In this document: piece by piece, positions 17,609 to 26,667 of the stretch
Layout of the letters: every line of letters starts with the position of its first letter
Numbering within the stretch: position 1 is the stretch's first letter
Assembly: GCA_018401695.1 (NCBI GenBank)
Contig: JAGYKD010000001.1
Coordinates: 1-64,000 of the forward strand
DNA from: Flavobacteriales bacterium
GTDB taxonomy: Bacteria; Bacteroidota; Bacteroidia; CAIKAF01
Direction of reading: 5' to 3'
Length of the DNA stretch: 64,000 nucleotides
The notes under the pieces: generated by a model
What the model was told of the DNA's origin: nothing
Seen by the model: the letters and a program-made list of their open reading frames with translations, nothing else
The model's database searches: none
Program-made: the position numbers and the translations under genes

Positions 17609-17638
17609 AATAGCCCGAAAGTTTCGGGCTATTTTTTT
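17609..17638 (+). terminator. intrinsic terminator of dnaA
   Basis: AATAGCCCGAAA (17609-17620) pairs with TTTCGGGCTATT (17622-17633), followed by T residues. Confidence 0.9.
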
Positions 17639-17650
17639 GGAAGGCATTTT

Positions 17651-17800
17651 GGGCCCCCGATGGAGGCAACTAACCCACAAGTACCGGGGCCTTGGCTTTA
17701 CGGCCTTTGGGCGTGTGTAGCTTGGCGAAACGCCGCCCAAAGGCACGAAAGCCGGCCCCGGGACTGAGGATTAGTGCAGACAGCGGGATAAGGCCCCCAA
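17651..17800. repeat. GC-rich long-hairpin intergenic element, copy C
   Basis: Between convergent dnaA and the stress-protein gene. CCGGGGCCttGGCTTTacgGCCTTTGGGCG from about 17684 pairs imperfectly with the segment ending GCCGGCCCCGG near 17763; the loop is GTGTAGCTTGGCGAAACGCC, close to the core of copy A. Ends are GGGCCCCC and GGCCCCCAA. Confidence 0.75.
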
Positions 17801-17803
17801 CCA

Positions 17804-18640
17804 TTAAGCATTCCTTTCCTCAGGCACCATTAGCATGGGCAAACGGGCCTGCATGGCCAAGTTTCGGGTGGTGCTTCCTTCAAACAACCGATCGAGCCAG
17901 CTTTTGCGTTGTGGAACCATTACCAAAAGGTCGGCCGGATGGTCGAGCAAGTACAATTCCAAACCTTCGGAAGCTGAATCTGCGGTAATTTCGTGCAGCT
18001 TGAGTTGGGTTTGCGGAAACTCCTTTTGCAGGGCGTCCAAAAGCGGGGTATTGGCCTGTAGGTCAAGCTGTAAATTGGCATTCACATGCAGCAATTCCAC
18101 CTCAGCCTCAAAGGGCACCAGCAGTCCTAGCGCATGGGCCAAAGGCTTCCGGTCGTCGCGCTCCAACTGGGTAGCAAAAAGCACCTTTTGGGGAAGAAAT
18201 GCTCCGGATTTTTCGGGTATAAACAGCATGGGAATCTTGATTCTGTGCAGCAAATGCGTTGCATTAGAGCCAATAAGCCGTTCCAAAATTCCGCTGGCAC
18301 CGGTGGTTCCCATTACCAAAAGCTGAGCCTGACTTTCGTTTACCTGCTCCTCTATGGTGTCTGCCACAAAACCATCCAAAATTTTGTCTTCCACCTCAAT
18401 GCCGTGTTGTTTTACTAAAGCCACCCGTTTGTCCATGGCTTCCCTGGCCCCTTTAAACAAGGCCTGATGCGCATCGGCCGCATAGCCCAAAGGTCCTACC
18501 GCGTCTACCATTGGGACATGAACCACATGCACCAAAAGCAAGGACATGGTATGTGCCTTTGCAATGGAAATGGCAGCGTCGAGCGCTTTGTCGGCTGTTT
18601 GAGAAAAATCGAGGGGAACAATAATGGCTGCTTGATTCAT
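17804..18640 (-). CDS. universal stress protein, two UspA domains
   Basis: Cytoplasmic UspA-family protein of 278 residues with two tandem domains (about 1-145 and 150-278). Domain 1 keeps the ATP-binding pattern at GTTGASGILERLIGSNA near 115; in domain 2 the equivalent loop (VPQRKSWLDRLFEGSTT) is less canonical, so only one domain may bind nucleotide. It lies between dnaA and the LMW phosphatase gene, which are usually close neighbours in Bacteroidota, suggesting local insertion of this gene or of its flanking repeat. A TAATTTTG box lies 18 nt before the start. Confidence 0.92.
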   Translation of the reverse strand: MNQAAIIVPLDFSQTADKALDAAISIAKAHTMSLLLVHVVHVPMVDAVGPLGYAADAHQALFKGAREAMDKRVALVKQHGIEVEDKILDGFVADTIEEQVNESQAQLLVMGTTGASGILERLIGSNATHLLHRIKIPMLFIPEKSGAFLPQKVLFATQLERDDRKPLAHALGLLVPFEAEVELLHVNANLQLDLQANTPLLDALQKEFPQTQLKLHEITADSASEGLELYLLDHPADLLVMVPQRKSWLDRLFEGSTTRNLAMQARLPMLMVPEERNA

Positions 18641-18657
18641 GGCTGTTTGTTTTTTTG

Positions 18658-18665
18658 CAAAATTA
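18658..18665 (-). promoter_or_regulatory. -7 box of the universal stress protein gene
   Basis: TAATTTTG on the minus strand (18665-18658), 17 nt before the ATG at 18640. No well-spaced TTG element seen. Confidence 0.6.
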
Positions 18666-18736
18666 GCATGCCAAAAGATAAGAAATCATGACAATAGTCA
18701 GGGCATAATTCCCATGGAAGGTGCAGCTAAGGCTTG

Positions 18737-18744
18737 TATATTTG
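18737..18744 (+). promoter_or_regulatory. -7 box of the LMW phosphatase/methyltransferase operon
   Basis: TATATTTG ends 4 nt before the ATG at 18749; predicted transcription starts at about the start codon (leaderless type). Confidence 0.7.
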
Positions 18745-18748
18745 CCCT

Positions 18749-19207
18749 ATGAAGGTATTGATGGTTTGCTTGGGCAACATTTGCCGCTCCCCTATGGCAG
18801 AAGGACTGCTTAGGGATTTGGCCGCCCAAAAAGAAATAGGTTTAGAGATTGATTCGGCAGGAACCGGGGATTGGCACCAAGGAGAACCTCCCGACGAAAG
18901 AGCAGTGCGGCAAATGGAAATGCGGGGACACGATATTTCTCCGCTGAGGGCACGGCAAATCCAAACCGAGGACTTGAATCGATTTGACCTGATTTTTACC
19001 ATGGATGCCAGCAACTATCAAAACGTGTTGAAACTGGCTCAAACCGAAGCTCAAAAGCAAAAAATACGTATGTTTTTGAATGAAGCATGGCCGGATCAAA
19101 ACCGCCAGGTGCCCGACCCTTGGTTCGGAGGGGAGGAAGGCTTTGAGCAAGTCTATTTTCTATTGGAAAGAGCCTGCGAGGCCTTTTTGCAAAAATTAGA
19201 ACCGTGA
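18749..19207 (+). CDS. low-molecular-weight protein tyrosine phosphatase
   Basis: Cysteine phosphatase of 152 residues. The active-site P-loop VCLGNICRSP places the nucleophile at Cys7 and Arg13, and the general-acid Asp is in VPDPWFGG near 123. The ATG at 18749 is chosen because a -7 box lies inside the slightly longer frame. Its stop overlaps the next gene's GTG start by four bases. The dnaA-phosphatase-methyltransferase order is familiar from Flavobacteria. Confidence 0.95.
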   Translation: MKVLMVCLGNICRSPMAEGLLRDLAAQKEIGLEIDSAGTGDWHQGEPPDERAVRQMEMRGHDISPLRARQIQTEDLNRFDLIFTMDASNYQNVLKLAQTEAQKQKIRMFLNEAWPDQNRQVPDPWFGGEEGFEQVYFLLERACEAFLQKLEP

Positions 19208-19917
19208 ATACCGGACGACTCATACTGGTTCCCAGTCCTCTTGGACCGGAGCCGGGGCTTATGCCGCCCGAACACCTAGCCTTGGCCGCCACTATTGAGT
19301 TTTGGATAGTCGAAAACCCGGGGCCTTGCCTGCCGGTGATTGCAAAACTCACCGGTATTCGAAATCCCGAACATTGGGTACTGGAACGCGGAGGGCTGGA
19401 TATGCACCTGCTTCAAGACTTTAAAAAGGTGCTGATGCGTGGAAAAGATGTTGGCCTTATTTGCGATGCCGGCTTGCCTGCCGTGGCTGATCCCGGACAA
19501 ACACTGGTGGCCGCTGCCCAAAACTGGAATATTGAGGTGGTGCCGCTGGTAGGACCCTCCAGCATTATGCTCGGCTTAATGGCCAGCGGGCTTTCCGGAC
19601 AACATTTCCGCTTTTTGGGATACCTGGAGAAACACCCGGAAAAGCGTAAAAAACAGCTTTCAAGCCTTAGCAAACACCTTATGCAAACCGGCGAAACTCA
19701 AATTTTTATTGAAACACCCTACCGAAACCAACACCTTATGAAAGATTTGGTGGCTACGGGAGAGCCTAGCAGCATGCTTTGTCTGGCTCAACAGCTCCAA
19801 TACCCCACCCAATCCATCAAAACACAAAGTTTAGCACAATGGAAAAAACAAATGCCCGTTCTTCAAAAGCAGGAGGTGCTGTTTTTATGGGGAAAAAATC
19901 GTAAATCCAAACCCTAG
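19204..19917 (+). CDS. SAM-dependent methyltransferase, RsmI-like (tetrapyrrole methylase fold)
   Basis: A 237-residue member of the tetrapyrrole methylase superfamily related to RsmI (2'-O-methylation of 16S rRNA C1402). It keeps the N-terminal LILVPSPLG, the SAM-loop region GLICDAGLPAVADPG near 90 and VPLVGPSSIMLGLMASGL near 115. It is about 50 residues shorter than RsmI and lacks the usual GNLG start, so it is a divergent paralogue and its substrate is unproven. It starts with GTG overlapping the phosphatase stop (GTGA). Confidence 0.87.
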   Translation: MNTGRLILVPSPLGPEPGLMPPEHLALAATIEFWIVENPGPCLPVIAKLTGIRNPEHWVLERGGLDMHLLQDFKKVLMRGKDVGLICDAGLPAVADPGQTLVAAAQNWNIEVVPLVGPSSIMLGLMASGLSGQHFRFLGYLEKHPEKRKKQLSSLSKHLMQTGETQIFIETPYRNQHLMKDLVATGEPSSMLCLAQQLQYPTQSIKTQSLAQWKKQMPVLQKQEVLFLWGKNRKSKP

Positions 19918-19955
19918 CCTCCCCATTAGCCCTTGGCAATAGACCTCAATTCCAC

Positions 19956-19963
19956 TATATTTG
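19956..19963 (+). promoter_or_regulatory. -7 box of the small secreted protein gene
   Basis: TATATTTG, 4 nt before a possible ATG at 19968 and 19 nt before the preferred ATG at 19983. Confidence 0.65.
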
Positions 19964-19982
19964 AACTATGACCTGTAAGTCC

Positions 19983-20465
19983 ATGAAGTCACTTCTTTTC
20001 AGTTCTATTCTTGCCTTTTCGGTTTTGCTACCCCTTAATTCGTTGCATGCCCAAGAGGATTCCGTTAAAACCAACGCCTATGGCGAACCGAGCACCTACC
20101 GCGAAAGCTGTTACCGCAAGTGGTACAAAGCCTTTCAAATTCGAGGAGCCAAGGAGGTAGAAAACGGCACCCACGAAGACGTTATTGTAAGTCTTTCCAG
20201 GGGAATGGATGGAGATTGTTTCTATGGAAAAGTGGAAATACGCGGCGGAAGCGTGCGCCAAATTTTCATCAAAACTACCGAAGGCGACTACGAACAAGTG
20301 CCTTTTGAAGAAGAAGACGATATCCTAATCGAAAACGGTATTTCTGACCCGGTGGTTAGCAACCTCCGCACCCAAAGGCAAGTAGTGCACGTGATTTTCC
20401 CAAGTGCTCTGCGGCCTAAGGCAGCAGCCTATGAGCAAGCCCCCGAACCCGACATTGATTTTTAA
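19983..20465 (+). CDS. hypothetical secreted protein
   Basis: Predicted exported protein of 160 residues with signal peptide KSLLFSSILAFSVLLPLNSL, cut after HAQ. The mature part carries two Cys residues (in ESCYRKW and DGDCFYG), several charged segments and a tail EQAPEPDIDF. It could start 15 nt earlier (19968), but the downstream ATG gives the better signal and sits at a normal distance from the promoter box. Not recognised; single-gene transcript judging by its own promoter. Confidence 0.75.
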   Translation: MKSLLFSSILAFSVLLPLNSLHAQEDSVKTNAYGEPSTYRESCYRKWYKAFQIRGAKEVENGTHEDVIVSLSRGMDGDCFYGKVEIRGGSVRQIFIKTTEGDYEQVPFEEEDDILIENGISDPVVSNLRTQRQVVHVIFPSALRPKAAAYEQAPEPDIDF

Positions 20466-20482
20466 TTTGTTTTCCCTGCTTT

Positions 20483-20690
20483 TAGTTTTGCATTCCGGAA
20501 CTTGTTTGGGCATCGGTTTTTGCCAGGGATATTCAAACGCAACTAAGACCGGATGTTGCATAGGGTGGTGACTACCTGCATTTCACGAACCGACAGATAA
20601 AATGCCTGTTCGATGATTTACCTGCGACAGCCCAACGCAGTTACCTGTAAAAAGGAAAGGAGGCAACGCCTGAACGCTGCCTCCAAAACC
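20483..20690 (+). ncRNA. candidate structured small RNA with its own promoter
   Basis: The 364-bp gap between a plus-strand gene end and clpB's end has no credible gene but does have a -7 box TAGTTTTG (20483-20490) and three consecutive hairpins: GCATTT/AAATGC (20578-20605), CTGCG/CGCAG (20622-20640) and GGAGGCA/TGCCTCC (20659-20684). A 13-codon open frame from 20699 is too short to call. It could be a small regulatory RNA (a 6S-type RNA is one possibility) or a chance fold. Confidence 0.35.
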
Positions 20691-20829
20691 AACCTACTAT
20701 GAAAAACTGCTCAAAATCTATTGTACAAACACATAAATAGACCTGCGGGTTTTTGCCTTAACACTACTTAACAATGCGGCTGAGGCCTTTATTTTTTTAG
20801 GTATTTCTAAGCTCAGAATTCCTTAAAAC

Positions 20830-23457
20830 TTAATCCTTATTTTGTTCCTGAGCCTGCTCAGCTTCCGGATTTCGGAACACCATATGCCCTTCAAAAACAT
20901 CAACCAGCACCTCTTGGTTTCTGTCAATTTCTCCGGATAGAATTTTCTTGGCCAGCTCATTCAACACCTTACGCTGAATAACCCGCTTCAAGGGCCTAGC
21001 TCCGTATTGGGGATCATAGCCCAGGTTGCTCAACCAATCGGTGGCCTCCTCGGTCATGCGCAAACAAATTCCATTGTCGCGTTCCAAGTTTTGAGACAAT
21101 TGCCCCATTTGAATATGTACAATCTCCCTTAAATTCTCTCGGCTCAAAGGCAGGAACATCACTGTTTCGTCAATCCGGTTCAAGAACTCCGGCCTAAGGC
21201 TTTTGCGAAGCAACTCAAACAAGGCGGCTTGAGTTGAAGCTATGGTGGCGTCCTTGTCTTTCAGTTCCAAATTTTCTAATTTCTCCTGAATTAGCTCTGC
21301 GCCCAAATTAGAAGTAAGAATTACAAGGGTATTTCTAAAGTTAGCCGTCCGGCCCTTATTGTCGGTTAGCCTTCCCTCGTCCAATACCTGAAGAAGTATA
21401 TTAAAAACATCCGGGTGCGCCTTTTCCATTTCATCGAACAAAATCACCGAATAGGGTTTGTGGCGCACAGCTTCAGTAAGCTGTCCACCTTCTTCGTAGC
21501 CAATATATCCGGGAGGAGCACCCACCAAGCGCGACACGGTGTGCTTTTCTTGGTACTCGCTCATATCGATGCGGGTAATGGCCGATTCGTTGTCGAACAA
21601 ATATTCGGCTAAGGCGCGGGCCAGCTCGGTTTTTCCTACTCCGGTAGTCCCCAGGAAAATAAAGGAGCCAATAGGTCTGCGCGGGTCTTGCACGCCTGCC
21701 CTATTTCTCCGAACAGCATTTGACACGGCCTCAATAGCCTCCGTTTGTCCCACTACCCGCTTGGAGAGTTCTTCTTCGAGGTGGAGCAGTTTTTCGCGCT
21801 CGCTTTGCAACATACGATTTACCGGAATACCTGTCCACCGGCTAATGACCTCGGCAATATCCTCGGAATCGACCTCCTCTTTAATTAAGGCATTGCCGGA
21901 TTGAAAACGGGTAAGGTTTTCCTGAGCCTGTTCTAAGGCCTTTTGGGTTTCTGTCATGCGCCCGTAGCGTATTTCGGCTACTTTTCCGAAATCTCCGGAC
22001 CGTTCGGCTTGTTCGGCTTCCAATTTAAGTTCTTCAAGCCGAGATTTTGCCTTTTGGATTTGTTCTACCACCTCTTTTTCTTCTTTCCAACGGGCCATGA
22101 GTCCATCGCGCTGTTCGGAGAGGGTGGCAAGCTCTTTACCCAGGGTCTTTAGCTTTTCTTCGTCCTTTTCGCGCTTAATGGCCTCTCGCTCAATTTCAAG
22201 CTGCATTATTCGGCGCTCAATCATTTCCAACTCCTCTGGCTTGGAATTAATTTCCAACCTAAGCTTGGCGGCGGCTTCATCGATAAGGTCAATGGCTTTA
22301 TCGGGCAAGAATCGATCGTTGATATAGCGCTGACTCAACTCCACGGCAGCTATAATGGCATCGTCTTTAATACGGACTTTGTGGTGTGTTTCGTATTTCT
22401 CTTTAATGCCACGTAAAATAGAAATAGCATCTTCGGTATCAGGCTCGTCTACCAACACTTTTTGAAAACGCCGTTCAAGGGCCTTATCGCTTTCAAAATA
22501 CTTTTGATACTCATTCAGTGTAGTAGCACCCACAGCTCTGAGTTCTCCGCGAGCCAAAGCCGGTTTCAAAATATTGGCCGCATCCATGGCTCCCTGACCG
22601 CCTCCGGCACCAACCAAGGTGTGGATTTCGTCTATAAAGAGCACAATTTCCCCGGCAGCGTCTTGCACCTCCTTAACCACGGCCTTGAGCCGCTCTTCAA
22701 ACTCTCCTTTGTATTTAGCTCCGGCAATTAAAGCGCCCATGTCCAAGGAGAAAATAGTTTTGGATTTCAAATTTTCGGGCACGTCTCCGTTCACAATACG
22801 GTGCGCTAAGCCCTCGGCAATAGCCGTTTTACCCACCCCTGGTTCCCCAATCAGAATAGGATTGTTTTTGGTGCGGCGCGACAAAATATGCAGCACCCTG
22901 CGAATTTCTTCTTCGCGCCCAATAACGGGATCTAATTTCCCAAGGGAGGCCAACTCGTTTAAATTCCGGGCATATTTTCCGAGGGCGTCGTAGCTGGCCT
23001 CAGCCCCGGCATCTGTGGCCTTTTTTCCTTTGCGTAAATCGTTCATAGCTTGTTGAATAAATGCGGCGCTCAAACCGCAAGAGGTTAATGCTTCGGCAGC
23101 TCCCGTACCGCTTTTGGCAATAGACAGCAGCATATGCTCTAAGGTTACAAAGCTGTCTCCGTTGCCTTTAGCTTCCCTTTCGGCTTCTTTAAACACCGAT
23201 TCGGTATAGCGGCTCAAAAAAGGTTCTCCCCCCTGCACTTTAGGCAATTTGCTCAACGCAGCGTTGAGCTTTGCCGCCAAATCTGCCGCCGAATGCCCGG
23301 CACGTTGTAGCATCGCCGGCAAAATGTCCTTATCCGACAACTGAATTCCCAAAAGTATATGGTGCGGTTCCACCGCCTGATGCCCCAAAGATTTGGCCTG
23401 TTCAAAGCCCTCTTGAAGCGCCTCTCTGGATTTTATGGTAAACTGCTCAAAATTCAT
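20830..23457 (-). CDS. clpB: ATP-dependent chaperone ClpB
   Basis: Hexameric AAA+ disaggregase that works with DnaK to rescue aggregated proteins after stress. The 875-residue product has the N-terminal Clp-N repeats (about 1-150), a first AAA+ module with GEPGVGKT near 205, the long coiled-coil middle domain (about 410-530) that distinguishes ClpB from ClpA/ClpC, and a second module with GTTGVGKT near 604. The start is ATG 23457 (MNFEQFTIKSREAL, family-typical); a longer frame adds 31 residues unlike any ClpB. No heat-shock promoter element recognised. Confidence 0.97.
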   Translation of the reverse strand: MNFEQFTIKSREALQEGFEQAKSLGHQAVEPHHILLGIQLSDKDILPAMLQRAGHSAADLAAKLNAALSKLPKVQGGEPFLSRYTESVFKEAEREAKGNGDSFVTLEHMLLSIAKSGTGAAEALTSCGLSAAFIQQAMNDLRKGKKATDAGAEASYDALGKYARNLNELASLGKLDPVIGREEEIRRVLHILSRRTKNNPILIGEPGVGKTAIAEGLAHRIVNGDVPENLKSKTIFSLDMGALIAGAKYKGEFEERLKAVVKEVQDAAGEIVLFIDEIHTLVGAGGGQGAMDAANILKPALARGELRAVGATTLNEYQKYFESDKALERRFQKVLVDEPDTEDAISILRGIKEKYETHHKVRIKDDAIIAAVELSQRYINDRFLPDKAIDLIDEAAAKLRLEINSKPEELEMIERRIMQLEIEREAIKREKDEEKLKTLGKELATLSEQRDGLMARWKEEKEVVEQIQKAKSRLEELKLEAEQAERSGDFGKVAEIRYGRMTETQKALEQAQENLTRFQSGNALIKEEVDSEDIAEVISRWTGIPVNRMLQSEREKLLHLEEELSKRVVGQTEAIEAVSNAVRRNRAGVQDPRRPIGSFIFLGTTGVGKTELARALAEYLFDNESAITRIDMSEYQEKHTVSRLVGAPPGYIGYEEGGQLTEAVRHKPYSVILFDEMEKAHPDVFNILLQVLDEGRLTDNKGRTANFRNTLVILTSNLGAELIQEKLENLELKDKDATIASTQAALFELLRKSLRPEFLNRIDETVMFLPLSRENLREIVHIQMGQLSQNLERDNGICLRMTEEATDWLSNLGYDPQYGARPLKRVIQRKVLNELAKKILSGEIDRNQEVLVDVFEGHMVFRNPEAEQAQEQNKD

Positions 23458-23580
23458 GGATGTGTTTTGCCCTTCTATTGCAAAAAACTTTCCAAGCTTA
23501 AAAAACAGCCATTTTGGCGCATTTTTCCACCAAAACTGCCTTTTTGACATTTAAGTTTATATTGAGCGGTCATTTTTTCA

Positions 23581-23730
23581 GGGGCCTTTACCGGCCTTTG
23601 GCTTTACGTCCCTCCCGCAAGGCATGGGTGGCGCGGTTTCCGGGGTTTCCTCCTAAGGTCGGAACCTCCTCAACCTGCGCCTCCCAAAGCCTTGCGCTTC
23701 GGCACGGTACCGCCGCAGTCCGGGGCCCGC
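23581..23730. repeat. GC-rich long-hairpin intergenic element, copy D (diverged)
   Basis: Lies between divergent clpB and mpl. Ends GGGGCCTT and CGGGGCCCGC; CCGGCCTTTGGC near 23592 has complementary segments around CCCAAAGCC near 23683. The core is less well conserved than in copies A and C. The rest of the 23458-23803 gap holds the two gene starts' upstream regions and nothing coding. Confidence 0.55.
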
Positions 23731-23803
23731 GCAATGCATGCGTCACAAAAAAACATGCGTCTTCCGCGAACTCATTCCACTGGTCTTTCCGTATTTTGAG
23801 GCC

Positions 23804-25153
23804 ATGAACATTCACTTCATAGCTATTGGAGGAGCAGCCATGCACAATTTGGCCTTAGCCCTCCACCACCAAGGCCACCGCATTACCGGATCCGACGATC
23901 AAATTTTTGAACCTTCGCGCGCTCGATTGCAAGCGGCAGGACTTCTGCCCTTGCAGGAAGGCTGGAACCCTCAACACATACACAATCAAATAGATGCCGT
24001 AATTCTAGGCATGCATGCTAAGGCCAACAACCCCGAATTGCTTAAAGCAAAAGAGCTGCAAATACCCATCTATTCGTATCCTGCCTTTGTACGGCAACAA
24101 ACCGAACATAAAACACGGGTGGTCATTGGTGGAAGCCACGGAAAAACCACTACCACTTCCTTGCTCATGCATGGACTCAAAAGCCTAAATCAACCCTTCG
24201 ACTATTTGGTAGGTGCACAAATTCAAGGCTTTGAACGTATGGTAGACCTAAACCCGGAACACCCTCTTGCCATTTTGGAGGGAGACGAATATTTAGCCTC
24301 TGCCTTGGAACCTGTTCCTAAATTTCACCTCTACCAAGCTCATGTGGCCATGTTGACCGGCCTGGCTTGGGACCACGTTAATGTATTTCCAACCCAAGAA
24401 ATCTACCATCAACAATTCCACAACTTTATAGACACCCTTGCACCCCAGGCTAGCCTTATTTATGCCCAGGAAGATTTGGCATTAAACGCTTTGGTAGAGG
24501 CACACCCTCGCTCCGACATTAAAAAAATCCCCTACCACACACTGCCTTGGAATCCAACCGAAAAAGGCCTTATGCTACAGTTTGAAGAAAAAGCATACCA
24601 CCTTCCCCTCCGAGGTGCACACAACGTCCAAAATCTTTGTGGGGCGCTAAAGGTCATTCAAGCCCTAAACCTAAACCCGCATGCTTTTTTAAGTCAGCTG
24701 CATAATTTCAGCGGAGCCGCCAAAAGAATGGAGTGTCTTTTAGACCTTCCTGAGAAAAACTTCACCGTTTTCCGTGATTTTGCCCATAGTCCCTCTAAGG
24801 TTAAAGCTACCGTAGAAGCCATTAAGTCAAGTTACCCCAATAGAAGGTTTGTTGCCGCATTAGAATTGCATACCTATTCAAGCCTAAACCCCGACTTTAT
24901 TCCCGGCTATAAAGACAGTTTGGCTCCTGCCGATCAAAGTATGGTCTTTTACGACCCCAAGGCCTTAGCTATTAAGGGCCTCCCACCTTTATCTCCGGAG
25001 GCAATTGCCCGGGCATTTGCTTTACAAAATGGTCAAGTAGCCTCCGAAACCACGGAATTAGAAACTTGGAAAAACAACCTGAGTACCCAAGACTGCGTTT
25101 GGCTGCTTATGAGCAGTGGAAACTGGGGAGGAATGAGTTGGCTGGATTTATAG
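23804..25153 (+). CDS. mpl: UDP-N-acetylmuramate:L-alanyl-gamma-D-glutamyl-meso-diaminopimelate ligase
   Basis: Mur ligase family enzyme that re-attaches recovered murein tripeptide to UDP-MurNAc in cell-wall recycling. The 449 residues match Mpl (E. coli 457). The N-terminal motif HFIAIGGAAMHNLAL, GSHGKTTTTSL ATP loop near 110 and the EGDEY segment are diagnostic and distinguish it from MurC. Start ATG 23804 fits the conserved N-terminus; the longer frame runs into a repeat element. The last 6 bp overlap the convergent egtD gene. Confidence 0.93.
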   Translation: MNIHFIAIGGAAMHNLALALHHQGHRITGSDDQIFEPSRARLQAAGLLPLQEGWNPQHIHNQIDAVILGMHAKANNPELLKAKELQIPIYSYPAFVRQQTEHKTRVVIGGSHGKTTTTSLLMHGLKSLNQPFDYLVGAQIQGFERMVDLNPEHPLAILEGDEYLASALEPVPKFHLYQAHVAMLTGLAWDHVNVFPTQEIYHQQFHNFIDTLAPQASLIYAQEDLALNALVEAHPRSDIKKIPYHTLPWNPTEKGLMLQFEEKAYHLPLRGAHNVQNLCGALKVIQALNLNPHAFLSQLHNFSGAAKRMECLLDLPEKNFTVFRDFAHSPSKVKATVEAIKSSYPNRRFVAALELHTYSSLNPDFIPGYKDSLAPADQSMVFYDPKALAIKGLPPLSPEAIARAFALQNGQVASETTELETWKNNLSTQDCVWLLMSSGNWGGMSWLDL

Positions 25154-26098
25154 AGTCCAAAGCACATCCACAAACCAATGCCTACAATCATAATAGCATG
25201 CTCTTTTATCCAACCCCAAATGCTCCTGCATATATTTAAGATCGGAGGGGCTATACTTTCGTGAGATTTCTGTTTGTAGGGCTTCCCAAGCCGTAAAGGA
25301 AACACGCAGACCTAAGGATTCTATGTGTACCTCCTGATCCTTTGTACTCACCAAAAATGACCTGGCTTCCTGCGCTACAGGCTCATAATAAGCCACATGA
25401 TCAAAAGCATTTACGTCAAAATCTCCACCTAATTCCCGGTTGATTCTATGCAAAAGGTTCAAATTAAAGGCACGTGTAACCCCAGCGGCATCGCTGTATG
25501 CGGCCTTAATGGTATTGGGGTCCTTAACCAAATCAAGGCCCAAAAGCAGGCCATCCCCTTTCTGCATCAGTTTCCGAATAGAACTTAAAAAGTCTAAAGA
25601 GGCCTGCCAACCCATATTCCCCAAATTCGAACCTAAAAAAAGAAATAACCGTTTTCTGGGCCTGGGCAAAGTTTTCATGGCATTTAAGGCCTCTTGGTAT
25701 TCAGAAGCCATGGTATGCACCTTCAAATGCGGCAATTCTTCCCTTAATCTATCCTTTAGGTCCTGCAAAGCATGCGCCGAAATGTCAATGGGTACGTAGG
25801 ACCAGTCCTTACTGTGCGCCAAGGCAGCTTCCAACAAATGGCGCGTTTTAGTTCCATCTCCGGCACCAAGCTCCACCACATCAAAGGCTTCTCCTTTGCC
25901 AAATTCAGCAACAATTGCCTTAGATTGATGAACAAAAACGTCCATCTCTGAACGGCTTAAATAGTATTCCGGCAAATGCATGATGCGCACAAATAGCGCA
26001 TCTCCTTTGGCATCATAAAAAAAACGGGAAGGCAAGTGCTTAGGGCTTGATTGCAAGCCTTTTTGTACAGCTTCTGCAAAATCTGAGTGGGCATCCAT
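25148..26098 (-). CDS. egtD: L-histidine N-alpha-methyltransferase (ergothioneine biosynthesis)
   Basis: Trimethylates histidine to hercynine using SAM, the first step of ergothioneine synthesis. Family features over 316 residues: YFYDA-like SRFFYDAKGDALF near 28, LPEYYLSRSE, the SAM site VVELGAGDGTKTR near 75, LGSNLGNM near 155 and GLDLVKD near 185. Start ATG 26098 fits known EgtD N-termini. The partner egtB lies upstream on the same strand, separated by one small secreted-protein gene. Confidence 0.94.
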   Translation of the reverse strand: MDAHSDFAEAVQKGLQSSPKHLPSRFFYDAKGDALFVRIMHLPEYYLSRSEMDVFVHQSKAIVAEFGKGEAFDVVELGAGDGTKTRHLLEAALAHSKDWSYVPIDISAHALQDLKDRLREELPHLKVHTMASEYQEALNAMKTLPRPRKRLFLFLGSNLGNMGWQASLDFLSSIRKLMQKGDGLLLGLDLVKDPNTIKAAYSDAAGVTRAFNLNLLHRINRELGGDFDVNAFDHVAYYEPVAQEARSFLVSTKDQEVHIESLGLRVSFTAWEALQTEISRKYSPSDLKYMQEHLGLDKRACYYDCRHWFVDVLWTL

Positions 26099-26175
26099 GG
26101 CCTTAAAATACAATTCCCATGGAGGCCTACCACACTTTTTAGAGCATTTAACCCTCTTTTTATTCCTAGTAAAAA

Positions 26176-26598
26176 TTAGGGAACAACGGTAAACTCAATA
26201 ACACTCAAATAAAAGAGGCCGGTAGATGCTTCCAATGTAGTCCCGGTAGGCAGCCAAAAAGGAAACATATCGGTATTTAGGTTTTGGTAAACGGCAGATT
26301 GAGAACTTGAACTACCCGTTCGCCCTGTGGTAACTCCTGCATCTACCCGCGTTAAAGGCACCGTTTGGCCATTAATTAAGCATGCAAACACATTGCTTGT
26401 AGAAGGCGTGCTGTAACTTGTGGAGGTGCTTCTGGTTATGGTTTGGGCAGGAATGGCCTTCACCACTTTCCACACCTTTCCGGCAGGAACGGTTTCGGCG
26501 TTGGTTCCCACCAATCGAACCGTGCTGAACTCCAAGGTTTGAGCTGAAATACTTGTAATTAAAACTCCAAAAAACAAAAAACAAAGAAAAAGGCGCAT
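26176..26598 (-). CDS. hypothetical secreted protein between egtB and egtD
   Basis: Exported protein of 140 residues: signal LFLCFLFFGVLITSISAQ, then an all-beta mature part rich in Ser and Thr (TRSTSTSYSTPSTS) with VPAGKVWKV near the start and LSVIEFTVVP at the end. Small beta-sandwich proteins of this appearance are common in Bacteroidota, with no known function. Start ATG 26598 is set by a TAAATTTG box at 26627-26620 that covers an earlier in-frame ATG. It has its own promoter, so it may be unrelated to ergothioneine. Confidence 0.75.
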   Translation of the reverse strand: MRLFLCFLFFGVLITSISAQTLEFSTVRLVGTNAETVPAGKVWKVVKAIPAQTITRSTSTSYSTPSTSNVFACLINGQTVPLTRVDAGVTTGRTGSSSSQSAVYQNLNTDMFPFWLPTGTTLEASTGLFYLSVIEFTVVP

Positions 26599-26619
26599 GA
26601 TTTGGTCATTTTGAATGCC

Positions 26620-26627
26620 CAAATTTA
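26620..26627 (-). promoter_or_regulatory. -7 box of the small secreted protein gene
   Basis: TAAATTTG on the minus strand, 21 nt before the ATG at 26598 and overlapping an alternative in-frame ATG at 26622, which it therefore argues against. Confidence 0.65.
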
Positions 26628-26667
26628 AATTTTAAAACCAAAAAAAACAGAGAAAAAGTCACCCCAA

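Noticed and set aside
17692-17988. Open frame of 98 codons near dnaA
   Set aside because: Covers a long-hairpin element and the antisense of the universal stress protein gene.
20699-20740. 13-codon open frame MKNCSKSIVQTHK
   Set aside because: Too short to support, no conserved motif; could only be a leader peptide, and no gene follows on that strand.
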